Positions 8,820 to 16,355 of a DNA stretch of 64,000 nt are shown here, piece by piece. The notes beneath the pieces are model-generated. The model ran no database searches. It was not told the DNA's origin and worked only from the letters and a program-made list of their open reading frames with translations. Source of the stretch: an uncultured Eggerthellaceae bacterium (GTDB lineage: Bacteria; Actinomycetota; Coriobacteriia; Coriobacteriales; Eggerthellaceae); contig CAKTUD010000005.1 in assembly GCA_934617425.1 (NCBI GenBank), forward strand, positions 77,717 through 141,716. Reading direction: 5' to 3'. Numbering within the stretch: the first letter of the stretch is position 1; each line of letters begins with the position of its first letter. Both the position numbers and the translations under genes were made by a program.

Positions 8820-9005
8820 TTACCAAGAAGACTTCGTCACGCCGGGAAGTTCGCCTTTGTTCGCAAGCTCGCGCAAGCACACGCGGCACAGACCGAACTT
8901 GCGGTAGTAAGCACGAGGGCGTCCGCAACGCGTGCAACGGTTGTGCTGACGCGTCGAGAACTTAGCTTCGCGCTTAGCCTTGGCGATCATCGATTTCTTA
9001 GCCAT
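8820..9005 (-). CDS. rpsN: 30S ribosomal protein S14, zinc-binding (type Z)
   Basis: The 61-residue zinc form of S14. Four cysteines are arranged as CTRCGRP and CRVCLREL, the C+ type typical of actinobacteria and many Firmicutes. It lies between rplE and rpsH as usual. The presence of the zinc form in the main operon implies that any zinc-free paralogue would be elsewhere. Confidence 0.96.
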   Translation of the reverse strand: MAKKSMIAKAKREAKFSTRQHNRCTRCGRPRAYYRKFGLCRVCLRELANKGELPGVTKSSW

Positions 9006-9081
9006 GCATTCCTTCTTTCCTTCTGCCCGAGCGACTCATGCGGCATCGCCCGAACCTCTTACAAACAAAACGCTTGCGCGT

Positions 9082-9627
9082 TTAGTTCTCCTTGAATGGG
9101 AAGCCAAATGCGTCCAGAAGAGCGAACGCGGCTTCATCGTTGTCGGCGGTGGTGACGAACGTGATGTCCATGCCACGGGTACGATCGATCTTGTCGTACT
9201 CGATTTCAGGGAAGATCAGCTGCTCGGTGATGCCGAGGGAATAATTGCCGCGGCCATCGAAGCTAGTGCGGGAGATACCGCGGAAGTCGCGAACACGCGG
9301 CAGAGCGATGGCAAGCAGACGATCCATGAACTCATACATACGGTCGCCACGAAGGGTTACCTTGCAGCCGATTGCCTGACCCTCGCGGATATGGAAGCCA
9401 GCGATGGACTTGCGAGCACGGCAAACATAAGGCTGCTGACCGGTAATGGTACGAAGGTCGTTGATAGCCGCATCAAGCTGCTTAGAATCGGATGCAGCGG
9501 CGCCAACACCCATGTTCACGACGATTTTCTCGAGCTTGGGAACCTGGTTGATATTCTTGATGCCCAGCTCTTTTTCGAGCTTGGCTACGATTTCGCCCTT
9601 GTACTTTTCCTTCAAACGAGGAGCCAT
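9082..9627 (-). CDS. rplE: 50S ribosomal protein L5
   Basis: L5 binds 5S rRNA and contacts the P-site tRNA. The 181-residue protein begins MAPRLKEKYKGEI and contains the family pattern VVNMGVG and the C-terminal RGMDITFVTTA. The ATG at 9627 has GAAAGGAAA upstream. A longer frame to 9696 would run across a hairpin region and is not used. The rplX-rplE gap is unusually long and structured. Confidence 0.96.
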   Translation of the reverse strand: MAPRLKEKYKGEIVAKLEKELGIKNINQVPKLEKIVVNMGVGAAASDSKQLDAAINDLRTITGQQPYVCRARKSIAGFHIREGQAIGCKVTLRGDRMYEFMDRLLAIALPRVRDFRGISRTSFDGRGNYSLGITEQLIFPEIEYDKIDRTRGMDITFVTTADNDEAAFALLDAFGFPFKEN

Positions 9628-9676
9628 GTTTTCTTTTCCTTTCGATGAATTAAACACAGGATTTCCGACCCTGCGT

Positions 9677-9692
9677 CCCCGAAGCATCGGGG
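9677..9692 (-). other. Small hairpin in the rplX-rplE gap
   Basis: CCCCGA and TCGGGG form a 6-bp stem around an AGCA tetraloop. It lies just downstream, in the direction of transcription, of the larger 14-bp hairpin at 9703-9743 and upstream of the rplE start. Confidence 0.45.
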
Positions 9693-9702
9693 TCATAGTA
9701 TA

Positions 9703-9743
9703 GGGGTTAAAGCGAAACCTATCAGGGAATTCGCTTTAACCCC
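9703..9743 (-). other. 14-bp perfect inverted repeat in the rplX-rplE gap
   Basis: GGGGTTAAAGCGAA (9703-9716) and TTCGCTTTAACCCC (9730-9743) form a perfect 14-bp stem with a 13-base loop, seven bases beyond the rplX stop. No clear T-tract follows on the minus strand. It could serve mRNA processing, stability, or partial termination inside the spc transcript. Confidence 0.65.
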
Positions 9744-9750
9744 ACAACAT

Positions 9751-10068
9751 TTAAGCGATATCTTTGCCACACTTCTTGCAAACGCGAACCTTGCCATCGT
9801 CGGTCACGCGATAAGAAACGCGCGTAGGCTGCTTGCACTCGGGGCAAACGAGCATCACGTTGGACACGTGAAGCGGAGCCTCGATAGACGAGATGCCGCC
9901 CTGGGGGTTTTGCTGAGTAGGACGCATCGCCTTCTTGTGGATGTTGACCTTCTCCACCACAACGCGATTGCGAGCAGGCAGAGCCTTAATGACCTTGCCC
10001 TCTTTGCCCTTGTCCTTGCCGGCGATCACCTTGACGGTATCACCCTTCTTGATTTTCAAACCGCTCAT
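9751..10068 (-). CDS. rplX: 50S ribosomal protein L24
   Basis: L24, an assembly initiator of the large subunit, 105 residues. The KOW motif reads KKGDTVKVIAGKDKGKEGKV. The C-terminal part carries two cysteine pairs (CPEC, CKKC), as in many Gram-positive L24 proteins. It follows rplN by 16 bases. Confidence 0.97.
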   Translation of the reverse strand: MSGLKIKKGDTVKVIAGKDKGKEGKVIKALPARNRVVVEKVNIHKKAMRPTQQNPQGGISSIEAPLHVSNVMLVCPECKQPTRVSYRVTDDGKVRVCKKCGKDIA

Positions 10069-10084
10069 TATGCGAACACCTCCC

Positions 10085-10453
10085 CTACAGCGTTTCCGGT
10101 GCCAAAGACACGATCTTCATGTATTTCTTCTCGCGCAGCTCGCGAGCCACAGGCCCGAAGATACGCGTACCGCGCGGAGTTCCATCGTCGTTGATGAGAA
10201 CAGCGGCGTTCTGGTCGAACTTGATGTAGCTACCGTCGTTGCGGCGAACTTCCTTCTTCACGCGAACGACGACGCAGCGTACAACATCGCCCTTTTTGAC
10301 GGCGGCGTTCGGGATAGCTTCCTTGACGCTGCAGATGATGACATCACCAAGGCTTGCGTAACGACGGCCCGTGCCGCCAAGCACCTTGATGCACTGCACC
10401 TTGCGGGCGCCGGAGTTATCGGCCACCTGGAGCATGGTTTGCACCTGAATCAT
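10085..10453 (-). CDS. rplN: 50S ribosomal protein L14
   Basis: L14, 122 residues, part of the intersubunit bridge. It starts MIQVQTMLQVADNSGAR and contains the signature ELREKKYMKIVSLAPE at the end. Canonical position between rpsQ and rplX. Confidence 0.97.
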   Translation of the reverse strand: MIQVQTMLQVADNSGARKVQCIKVLGGTGRRYASLGDVIICSVKEAIPNAAVKKGDVVRCVVVRVKKEVRRNDGSYIKFDQNAAVLINDDGTPRGTRIFGPVARELREKKYMKIVSLAPETL

Positions 10454-10502
10454 TGCTTCTACCTATCTTTCAAACTAAGGAGCATACGGATTTAACCGCA
10501 GG

Positions 10503-10763
10503 CTATTTGGCCTTCTCGACAATCTCAACAAGACGCCAACGCTTCATCTTGGACAGCGGGCGAGTCTCCATGACGGAAACGATATCGCCAACATGGGCCT
10601 CGTTGTTCTCGTCGTGGCAATGCAGCTTCTTAGTGGTAGTCATCATCTTGCCGTAGATCGGATGCGGCTTGCGCTCGGAGATCTTCACAACGATGGTCTT
10701 GTCATTCACGTCGCTCACGACGACGCCCTGACGAACCTTTCGAGAGTTGCGTTCGTTAGTCAT
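10503..10763 (-). CDS. rpsQ: 30S ribosomal protein S17
   Basis: S17, 86 residues, OB-fold protein binding the 5' domain of 16S rRNA. Recognised from RQGVVVSDVNDKTIVVKI and the C-terminal GDIVSVMETRPLSKMKRWRL. The ATG at 10763 follows rpmC by 24 bases. Confidence 0.97.
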   Translation of the reverse strand: MTNERNSRKVRQGVVVSDVNDKTIVVKISERKPHPIYGKMMTTTKKLHCHDENNEAHVGDIVSVMETRPLSKMKRWRLVEIVEKAK

Positions 10764-10787
10764 CTACTCTTCAACCTTCCTAACGCT

Positions 10788-10987
10788 CTAGTTCAGAGCC
10801 TTCAGCTCGCGAGCACGCATCTCGGTCTGAATACGGGCGATGTCTTTTTTGACCTGACCCACACGAGCGGTGTTGTCGAGCTGGCTGGTGGCCATCTGGA
10901 AACGCAGATTGAAAAGCTCCGCGCGCGCTTCTTTGAGCTTAGCCTGCAAATCTTCGGCGGAAAGCTCGCGAATCTCTGCTGGTTTCA

Positions 10988-10988
<1 letters not shown>
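10788..10988 (-). CDS. rpmC: 50S ribosomal protein L29
   Basis: L29, 66 residues, at the polypeptide exit tunnel next to L23 and therefore part of the docking site for trigger factor and SRP. Signature FNLRFQMATSQLDNTARV. The ATG at 10988 overlaps the rplP stop by one base. Confidence 0.96.
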
Positions 10989-11410
<422 letters not shown>

Positions 11411-12142
11411 TTACTTAGCACCCCTCTCGTTACGGTCGTTGCGACGCTGGCCGTTGCCGCGACGCGGACGACTCGGGCGAGACGAACCCTCCAGTGCAGG
11501 CTGCGGAGCCTTCTGGCCGGGCATAACATCGCCGTGATAAATCCAAACCTGAATGCCGATGGAGCCCATCGTGGTTGCTGCGGTTGCGAAACCGTAATCG
11601 ATCTTCGCACGCAGGGTGTGACGAGGAATGCGACCCTCGCCGTACCACTCGCGACGGCTCATCTCGGCGCCGCCAAGACGGCCGGAGCACTGGATGCGGA
11701 TACCCTTAGCGCCGCTCTTGCGAGCAGACTGGACAGCCTTGCGCATCGCACGACGGAAAGCCACGCGACCGACGAGCTGCTCGGCGATGGACTCGGCAAC
11801 GAGCTTCGCGTCGAGCTCGGGGCGCTTCACCTCGACGACCTCGACGGAAACGGTACCAGTCGCGATCTTGTCGAGCGCATGACGCAGCTCATCGATCTTG
11901 GCACCCTTCTTGCCGATGACGACACCCGGGCGGGCGGTCGTGATGATGACCTTGGTCTTATCGCCGGCGCGCTCGATCTCGACGCGGGAAACGGCAGCGC
12001 GATCAAGTTCCTTATCGAGGAACTTGCGGATAGCAAGGTCGTTCTCCAGGGTGGTGGCGTAATCCTTATCTGCGTACCAGCGGCTGCGCCAATCCTCGGT
12101 GATGCCGAGGCGGAAACCGGTAGGGCTTACTTTCTGACCCAT
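11411..12142 (-). CDS. rpsC: 30S ribosomal protein S3
   Basis: S3, 243 residues, at the mRNA entry channel. It opens MGQKVSPTGFRLGI, has a KH domain with GVVIGKKGAKIDELR, and the C-terminal signature GAKGIRIQCSGRLGGAEMSR. A basic arginine-rich tail of about 25 residues follows. Six bases separate it from rplV. Confidence 0.97.
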   Translation of the reverse strand: MGQKVSPTGFRLGITEDWRSRWYADKDYATTLENDLAIRKFLDKELDRAAVSRVEIERAGDKTKVIITTARPGVVIGKKGAKIDELRHALDKIATGTVSVEVVEVKRPELDAKLVAESIAEQLVGRVAFRRAMRKAVQSARKSGAKGIRIQCSGRLGGAEMSRREWYGEGRIPRHTLRAKIDYGFATAATTMGSIGIQVWIYHGDVMPGQKAPQPALEGSSRPSRPRRGNGQRRNDRNERGAK

Positions 12143-12148
12143 AAGGCT

Positions 12149-12490
12149 TTATGCCTCCTCTCGGGTAGCAACGACAATGGTGATGTGGCTCGTGCGCTTA
12201 TTGATGCGCGAAGCGGAGCCCTTGGCGCGAGGACGGATACGCTTGAGCGTAGGGCCCTCGTCGACGTAGCACTCCTTGACATAAAGAGCCTCGGGGCGCA
12301 CATGGTGCTGGTTCTCGGCATTCGCGGCAGCGGAGTTCAGAACCTTCTCAACCGTCTCGGCGATGCCGCGGTTGGTGAAGGCCAAGATCTCCTGAGCCTG
12401 GGGGACGGACTTGCCGCGAACCAGGTCGACCACGATACGAGCCTTGCGGGGAGAAACGCGGACGTAACGCGCGATTGCTTTAGCTTCCAT
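12149..12490 (-). CDS. rplV: 50S ribosomal protein L22
   Basis: L22, 113 residues, lines the exit tunnel. It shows ARYVRVSPRKARIVVDLVRG at the start and the tunnel hairpin region PRAKGSASRINKRTSHI near the end. Canonical position between rpsS and rpsC. Confidence 0.97.
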   Translation of the reverse strand: MEAKAIARYVRVSPRKARIVVDLVRGKSVPQAQEILAFTNRGIAETVEKVLNSAAANAENQHHVRPEALYVKECYVDEGPTLKRIRPRAKGSASRINKRTSHITIVVATREEA

Positions 12491-12503
12491 CGTTCACTCC
12501 TCC

Positions 12504-12776
12504 TTATTTCTTCTTCTTGTCGGCTGCGTGACCCTTGAAGGTACGCGTCGGGGCGAACTCGCCCAGCTTATGTCCGACCATGGACTCGGTTACATATACA
12601 GGAACGTGCTTGCGACCGTCATGAACGGCGATCGTATGGCCAACCATCTCAGGGAAGATGGTGCTTGCACGGGACCACGTCTTGACAACGTCTTTTTCGC
12701 CGGCTTCATTCATAGCGATGATGCGGCCCAGAAGGCGCGGCTCGACGAAAGGCCCTTTCTTCAAACTTCTGCTCAC
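12504..12776 (-). CDS. rpsS: 30S ribosomal protein S19
   Basis: S19, 90 residues, in the 30S head. It starts MSRSLKKGPFVEPRLL and has the signature IAVHDGRKHVPVYVTESMVG. It is 23 bases downstream of rplB. Confidence 0.97.
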   Translation of the reverse strand: MSRSLKKGPFVEPRLLGRIIAMNEAGEKDVVKTWSRASTIFPEMVGHTIAVHDGRKHVPVYVTESMVGHKLGEFAPTRTFKGHAADKKKK

Positions 12777-12799
12777 TTATAGCTCCTTAACGTTAAGCG

Positions 12800-13630
12800 T
12801 TACTTCTTGCGGCGACGAATGATCAGCTTGCTCGAAGCCTTCTTCGGGTTGCGGGTACGATGGCCCTTGGTAGGAACGCCCCAGGGAGATACAGGGTGAC
12901 GGCCAGAAGTCTTGTTCTTGCCTTCGCCACCGCCATGGGGATGGTCAACCGGGTTCATGACGGTACCGCGGACGGTAGGACGAATGCCCATCCAACGAGA
13001 ACGGCCAGCCTTGCCGATCTTGATGTTGGAATGCTCGGCATTGCCGACCTCGCCAATAGTGGCGCGGCAGGTGAGCAGAACACGACGCATCTCGGAAGAC
13101 GGCATGCGCAGGATAGCGTACTTGCCTTCCTTGCCCATCAACTGAATGCTGGTGCCTGCGGAACGAGCGAGGGCAGCACCCTTGCCCGGCTGCAGCTCAA
13201 CAGCATGGATGAGCGTACCAACGGGAATGGACGCCAAAGGCATCGCATTGCCCGGCTTGATGTCGGAACCGGCACCGGAAATGACGGTATCGCCAACATG
13301 CAGGCCTTTGGGATGCAGGATATAGCGCTTCTCGCCATCTGCATAATGTAAAAGCGCGATACGAGCAGAACGGTTGGGGTCGTACTCGATGGTGGCTACC
13401 TTGGCCGGTACGCCATCCTTGTTGCGCTTGAAGTCGATGATACGATAACGACGCTTGTGGCCGCCGCCCTGATGACGGGTGGTGATACGACCATTGTTGT
13501 TGCGGCCCGCCTTCTTAGGCAGGGGCGCAAGGAGCGACTTCTCCGGCTTGTCCGTGGTGATCTCGGCGAAATCCGAAACCATCTGGAAACGACGTCCGGG
13601 GCTAGTCGGCTTGTACTGCTTGACTCCCAT
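12800..13630 (-). CDS. rplB: 50S ribosomal protein L2
   Basis: L2, 276 residues, essential for subunit association and peptidyl transfer. It starts MGVKQYKPTSPGRRF and contains the signature MNPVDHPHGGGEGK with the conserved histidine. ATG at 13630 with GGAAAGGAAAAGAAGA upstream. In most bacteria rplB directly follows rplW; here it is separated from rplW by about 6.8 kb and has its own promoter and a roughly 200-base leader. Confidence 0.97.
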   Translation of the reverse strand: MGVKQYKPTSPGRRFQMVSDFAEITTDKPEKSLLAPLPKKAGRNNNGRITTRHQGGGHKRRYRIIDFKRNKDGVPAKVATIEYDPNRSARIALLHYADGEKRYILHPKGLHVGDTVISGAGSDIKPGNAMPLASIPVGTLIHAVELQPGKGAALARSAGTSIQLMGKEGKYAILRMPSSEMRRVLLTCRATIGEVGNAEHSNIKIGKAGRSRWMGIRPTVRGTVMNPVDHPHGGGEGKNKTSGRHPVSPWGVPTKGHRTRNPKKASSKLIIRRRKK

Positions 13631-13645
13631 TCTTCTTTTCCTTTC

Positions 13646-13816
13646 CTAGGCGCACATGCGAATAGTCGGTTCGCAGCCGGCCTGTTCTGATAGGTCTTTG
13701 CTCGCACGCCTCGTCGTACACCAAAGACCCCTTGCACTTCGCAGGTACGATTGCCAAGTCGCGCATGAAGAGGCATACGCGTTGACTCCGTAACCCACGC
13801 GTCCGGGTGTATCCAT
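13646..13816 (-). CDS. Possible 56-codon leader ORF between the rplB promoter and rplB
   Basis: An open frame begins at the ATG at 13816 with GGAG four bases upstream, about 16 bases after the predicted transcription start, and ends at the TAG at 13646-13648, 15 bases before the rplB start codon. It reads MDTPGRVGYGVN at its start and contains seven arginines. I do not recognise the peptide. It also covers the leader hairpin at 13693-13729. It may be a regulatory upstream ORF or chance. Confidence 0.25.
   Translation of the reverse strand: MDTPGRVGYGVNAYASSCATWQSYLRSARGLWCTTRRASKDLSEQAGCEPTIRMCA
13693..13729 (-). promoter_or_regulatory. Hairpin in the rplB 5' leader
   Basis: GGTCTTTG (13693-13700) pairs perfectly with CAAAGACC (13722-13729) around a 21-base loop. 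It lies in the leader of the rplB transcript, about 60-100 bases upstream of the start codon. Ribosomal-protein operons are often autoregulated through such leader structures, so it is a candidate binding site for a product of the operon. Confidence 0.4.
13797..13815 (-). repeat. Copy 1 of a 19-base element shared with the rpsL upstream region
   Basis: Minus strand reads GATACACCCGGACGCGTGG. The second copy at 25616-25634 reads GATACACCCGGGTGCGTGG, 17 of 19 identical. Both lie in upstream regions of ribosomal-protein transcription units. Confidence 0.5.
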
Positions 13817-13838
13817 ACGTCTCCGAACGCAATTGGAT

Positions 13839-13868
13839 ATTATAGCTGCAAAATATATGGACAGGCAA
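13839..13868 (-). promoter_or_regulatory. Promoter of the rplB-secY transcription unit
   Basis: On the minus strand a TTGCCT -35 (13863-13868) is followed after 18 bases by a consensus TATAAT -10 (13839-13844). The predicted start is near 13832, giving a leader of about 200 bases before rplB. The gene-free stretch 13631-13996 holds this promoter, the leader hairpin, the possible leader ORF and one copy of the 19-base element shared with the rpsL promoter region (13797-13815). Confidence 0.75.
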
Positions 13869-13996
13869 GAACGTGATTTCCGTTCATAACCTGCCCACAA
13901 CCTGCGCATCAAGCGTATTTTCGAAAACAAAAATGAGAGCCGAAAGCCCCGAATGGCAATTAGCAAGAACACCGGAGAACCCGCAACCGAGCGAGA

Positions 13997-14932
13997 TCAC
14001 TTCCCCGCTTTCGCACGCAAAACGCAAAGCGATTGCCGGATGCATCTGACATCGAAGATGCGACCTTCCATTTTTTCTCCATCAATTTGAATGGGAAGAT
14101 CGTCGCTAAATGCCAGACGAACATGACTCGCACGAGCGAATTCGATATTGCGGCGATGCGTATGCTTGCCGTTCTTCGCCAAAAGAAAGGTATGCGTCGC
14201 CTCGACCAGTCCCAGCGGAGCCTTTGCGTAGCAGATGTCGAAGATGCCGTCGGACACATCGGCGTCGGGGCAGATGGCGAAACCACCCCCGTAGGTACGA
14301 CCGATCTGCACGGCAAGCAAATGGATGCTGCACACGAACGGATCGCCGTCGTCGAACGCCATCTCGATATCGTGAATATCTCGATGATTCATCAGCTGGT
14401 CGACGCCGCTGGCAAGATACAGGGACATGCCCGTCTTGTTGGTACGCTTGCGACGTTCCACGGTATCGAGCGCAATAGCCGCATCGAGACCGAACGAGAG
14501 TGTTTGGCAATAGTATCCGCCATTGCAAAGGCCGGTATCCACCAGCTGGGCGCAGGCATCGGAAAGCTGCGCCACAGCAGCGAAAGGATCGGTGGACATG
14601 CCGAGCGTGGACGCGTAATCGTTTCCCGAACCGAACGGGATCAAACCAAGCTGCATCTTGGGCAAATCGGCACGGACGGAAACATCGTCACGACGCATGA
14701 TGCCGTTTACGGCCTCGTGAACGATGCCGTCGCCACCCAGAACAAGGAGCGTGTCGAAACCCTGCGCCTTGCAGGCAAGCTCGGTTGCATGTCCTGGAGC
14801 CATCGTTCGTTCAAGAGAGAGCGACGTGCACCCGGGCACGCCAACGAGCTCGCTGGCGATGGCATCGATGATCGCCGCAGCCTCGCCAGCATGAGCCGCC
14901 GGATTCGCTATGAGAAGCGTTTTCCCGAGCAC
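13997..14932 (-). CDS. Diacylglycerol/lipid kinase family protein (DagK/YegS-like)
   Basis: A 311-residue protein of the diacylglycerol kinase catalytic family, predicted to phosphorylate a lipid such as diacylglycerol with ATP. The nucleotide-binding motif GGDGIVHE is at 66-73, and PFGSGNDYA follows. The TYGGGF and QIDGEKME segments of the C-terminal beta domain are also present. The GTG at 14932 has AGGGAT upstream and follows the trigger-factor-like gene by eight bases, so they are co-transcribed. Last gene of the non-ribosomal insert in the S10 operon. Confidence 0.85.
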   Translation of the reverse strand: MLGKTLLIANPAAHAGEAAAIIDAIASELVGVPGCTSLSLERTMAPGHATELACKAQGFDTLLVLGGDGIVHEAVNGIMRRDDVSVRADLPKMQLGLIPFGSGNDYASTLGMSTDPFAAVAQLSDACAQLVDTGLCNGGYYCQTLSFGLDAAIALDTVERRKRTNKTGMSLYLASGVDQLMNHRDIHDIEMAFDDGDPFVCSIHLLAVQIGRTYGGGFAICPDADVSDGIFDICYAKAPLGLVEATHTFLLAKNGKHTHRRNIEFARASHVRLAFSDDLPIQIDGEKMEGRIFDVRCIRQSLCVLRAKAGK

Positions 14933-14940
14933 CGAGATCC

Positions 14941-16254
14941 CTATTCCACATCGAGTTCGTCGGCTGGATCGATGTAGTTGATCTCCGCATGCTCAACGAT
15001 CCACTTGTTGGCGCAATAACGCTCCGCCGACTCACGCAGGGAGAAACCGTAACCCTGCTCCTCCATCATGCGGCGCGCTTCATCGGGAAGCTGCGGATTG
15101 ATCTGCGAGCAGACATCCTGCAGATCTTGGTCGGTGTACTTAAGGCCTTCATGGCGATACACAGCGTCGAGCGTATAGCACTGAACCAAGGAGTTGCGCG
15201 TCTGCATGAGCAGGTTCTTCTTCACCGCATCTTCCCCGCCATTGCGCAAAACGAAATCGTCCCAGCGAATGCCCTGCGCGGAAACCTGCTGACGAAGGTC
15301 GTTGGAAATCTTGGTGCGCGTACCCTCGAACACATCCTCGGGAATGCTGCCCATAAAGCGCTTGGAAAGCTCCGCCGCTGCAACGTTTCGCACATAGTCG
15401 TCGTATTGCGCGCGGCGAACGTTATGCACCTGCTCGGCGATAGCGTGGCGCAGGTCGTCGACCGTTTTGTAATCCGAGGTGTTAGCCGCAACCCACTCGT
15501 CCGTTATCGCGGGAATGACCTCTTTTTGAATAGCATTCAAGCCAACCGTCGCCTCGTAGGGCTCGACGGCATCGGAAGAGCCGTCGTAGCGCGGCGCTTC
15601 AAAGGCAAAGGTCTTGGTTTCGCCCACTTCAAGACCGATAAGCTGCGCTTCGAAGGTTGCGGGCATGCCGCCGGAACCAACTATGTAAGTGCGGCCTTCG
15701 GTGGTAAGGGGCTCGATCTCCTTGCCGTTTTGCTTGCAAACAAGCGAGAGATTCACCGCGTCGCCTTGAGCGACGGGGCGTTTCTCGTCGATGTCGACGT
15801 ATTGCGCAGCGCGCTTCGCCAAGTCGGCCATCTGAGCTTCGACGACGCTGTCATCGCCTTCGTACGGATAAACGGAAATCTGCACCGGATCATAGGATGC
15901 AAGCTCGAACTGGGGCTTGAGCACCACCTCTACCGTGAACTTGAACGGCTTGCCGCGCATAGCCAAATCGTTCGACTGGACGCTGGGCATAAAAGCTGGG
16001 TAGATGTCATGTTTATCGATCGCCATAGGAACCAGGGCATCCACAGTTTGCTGATTCACCATCATATCGAGGTTGCTGATGCCCATTTGCTCAGATGCCG
16101 ACTGCGCAAGCGATTTATCGGGATCCATACGTACGCCCATAGCCTGGCAGAAATTGATCTCGGCGATCTCGAAAGCGCGCGCAACCTCTTGCTCGGTAGC
16201 GGTTACCTCGAGCACTACGCTGCGTTCATCACGTTCCACCTGCACTACTTTCAT
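14941..16254 (-). CDS. Trigger-factor-like protein lacking the ribosome-docking signature
   Basis: A 437-residue protein with trigger factor architecture: N-terminal domain, a PPIase/FKBP-like middle (about 160-230, with VGSGGMPATFEAQLIGLEVGE) and an alpha-helical C-terminal domain. The canonical copy in this window (45930-47444) has GFRKGKAP at 43-50. Here the aligned loop reads GVRMDPDKS at 40-48, so the conserved F-R-x-G-x-x-P docking loop is gone. ATG at 16254 with AAGAGGAGC upstream. I infer a chaperone-like paralogue that does not dock on L23 in the usual way. It is encoded next to an ABC exporter and between L23 and L2 genes. Confidence 0.75.
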   Translation of the reverse strand: MKVVQVERDERSVVLEVTATEQEVARAFEIAEINFCQAMGVRMDPDKSLAQSASEQMGISNLDMMVNQQTVDALVPMAIDKHDIYPAFMPSVQSNDLAMRGKPFKFTVEVVLKPQFELASYDPVQISVYPYEGDDSVVEAQMADLAKRAAQYVDIDEKRPVAQGDAVNLSLVCKQNGKEIEPLTTEGRTYIVGSGGMPATFEAQLIGLEVGETKTFAFEAPRYDGSSDAVEPYEATVGLNAIQKEVIPAITDEWVAANTSDYKTVDDLRHAIAEQVHNVRRAQYDDYVRNVAAAELSKRFMGSIPEDVFEGTRTKISNDLRQQVSAQGIRWDDFVLRNGGEDAVKKNLLMQTRNSLVQCYTLDAVYRHEGLKYTDQDLQDVCSQINPQLPDEARRMMEEQGYGFSLRESAERYCANKWIVEHAEINYIDPADELDVE

Positions 16255-16273
16255 AAAAGCTCCTCTTCAGCGG

Positions 16274-16314
16274 GCATGCGCCCGCGCTCTCGTCAAGGCG
16301 GCACAGCTTGCCGT
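16274..16314 (-). other. Two short hairpins upstream of the trigger-factor-like gene
   Basis: GCGGGC and GCCCGC form a stem close to 16274-16289, and GGCGGCA with TGCCGTC forms another near 16296-16314. Both lie between the permease stop and the ribosome-binding site of the trigger-factor-like gene. Neither has a good T-tract; partial termination is possible. Confidence 0.3.
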
Positions 16315-16355
16315 CCCCCGTCTTTTCATCAGCCAGATATTCTAACTTATATTTG

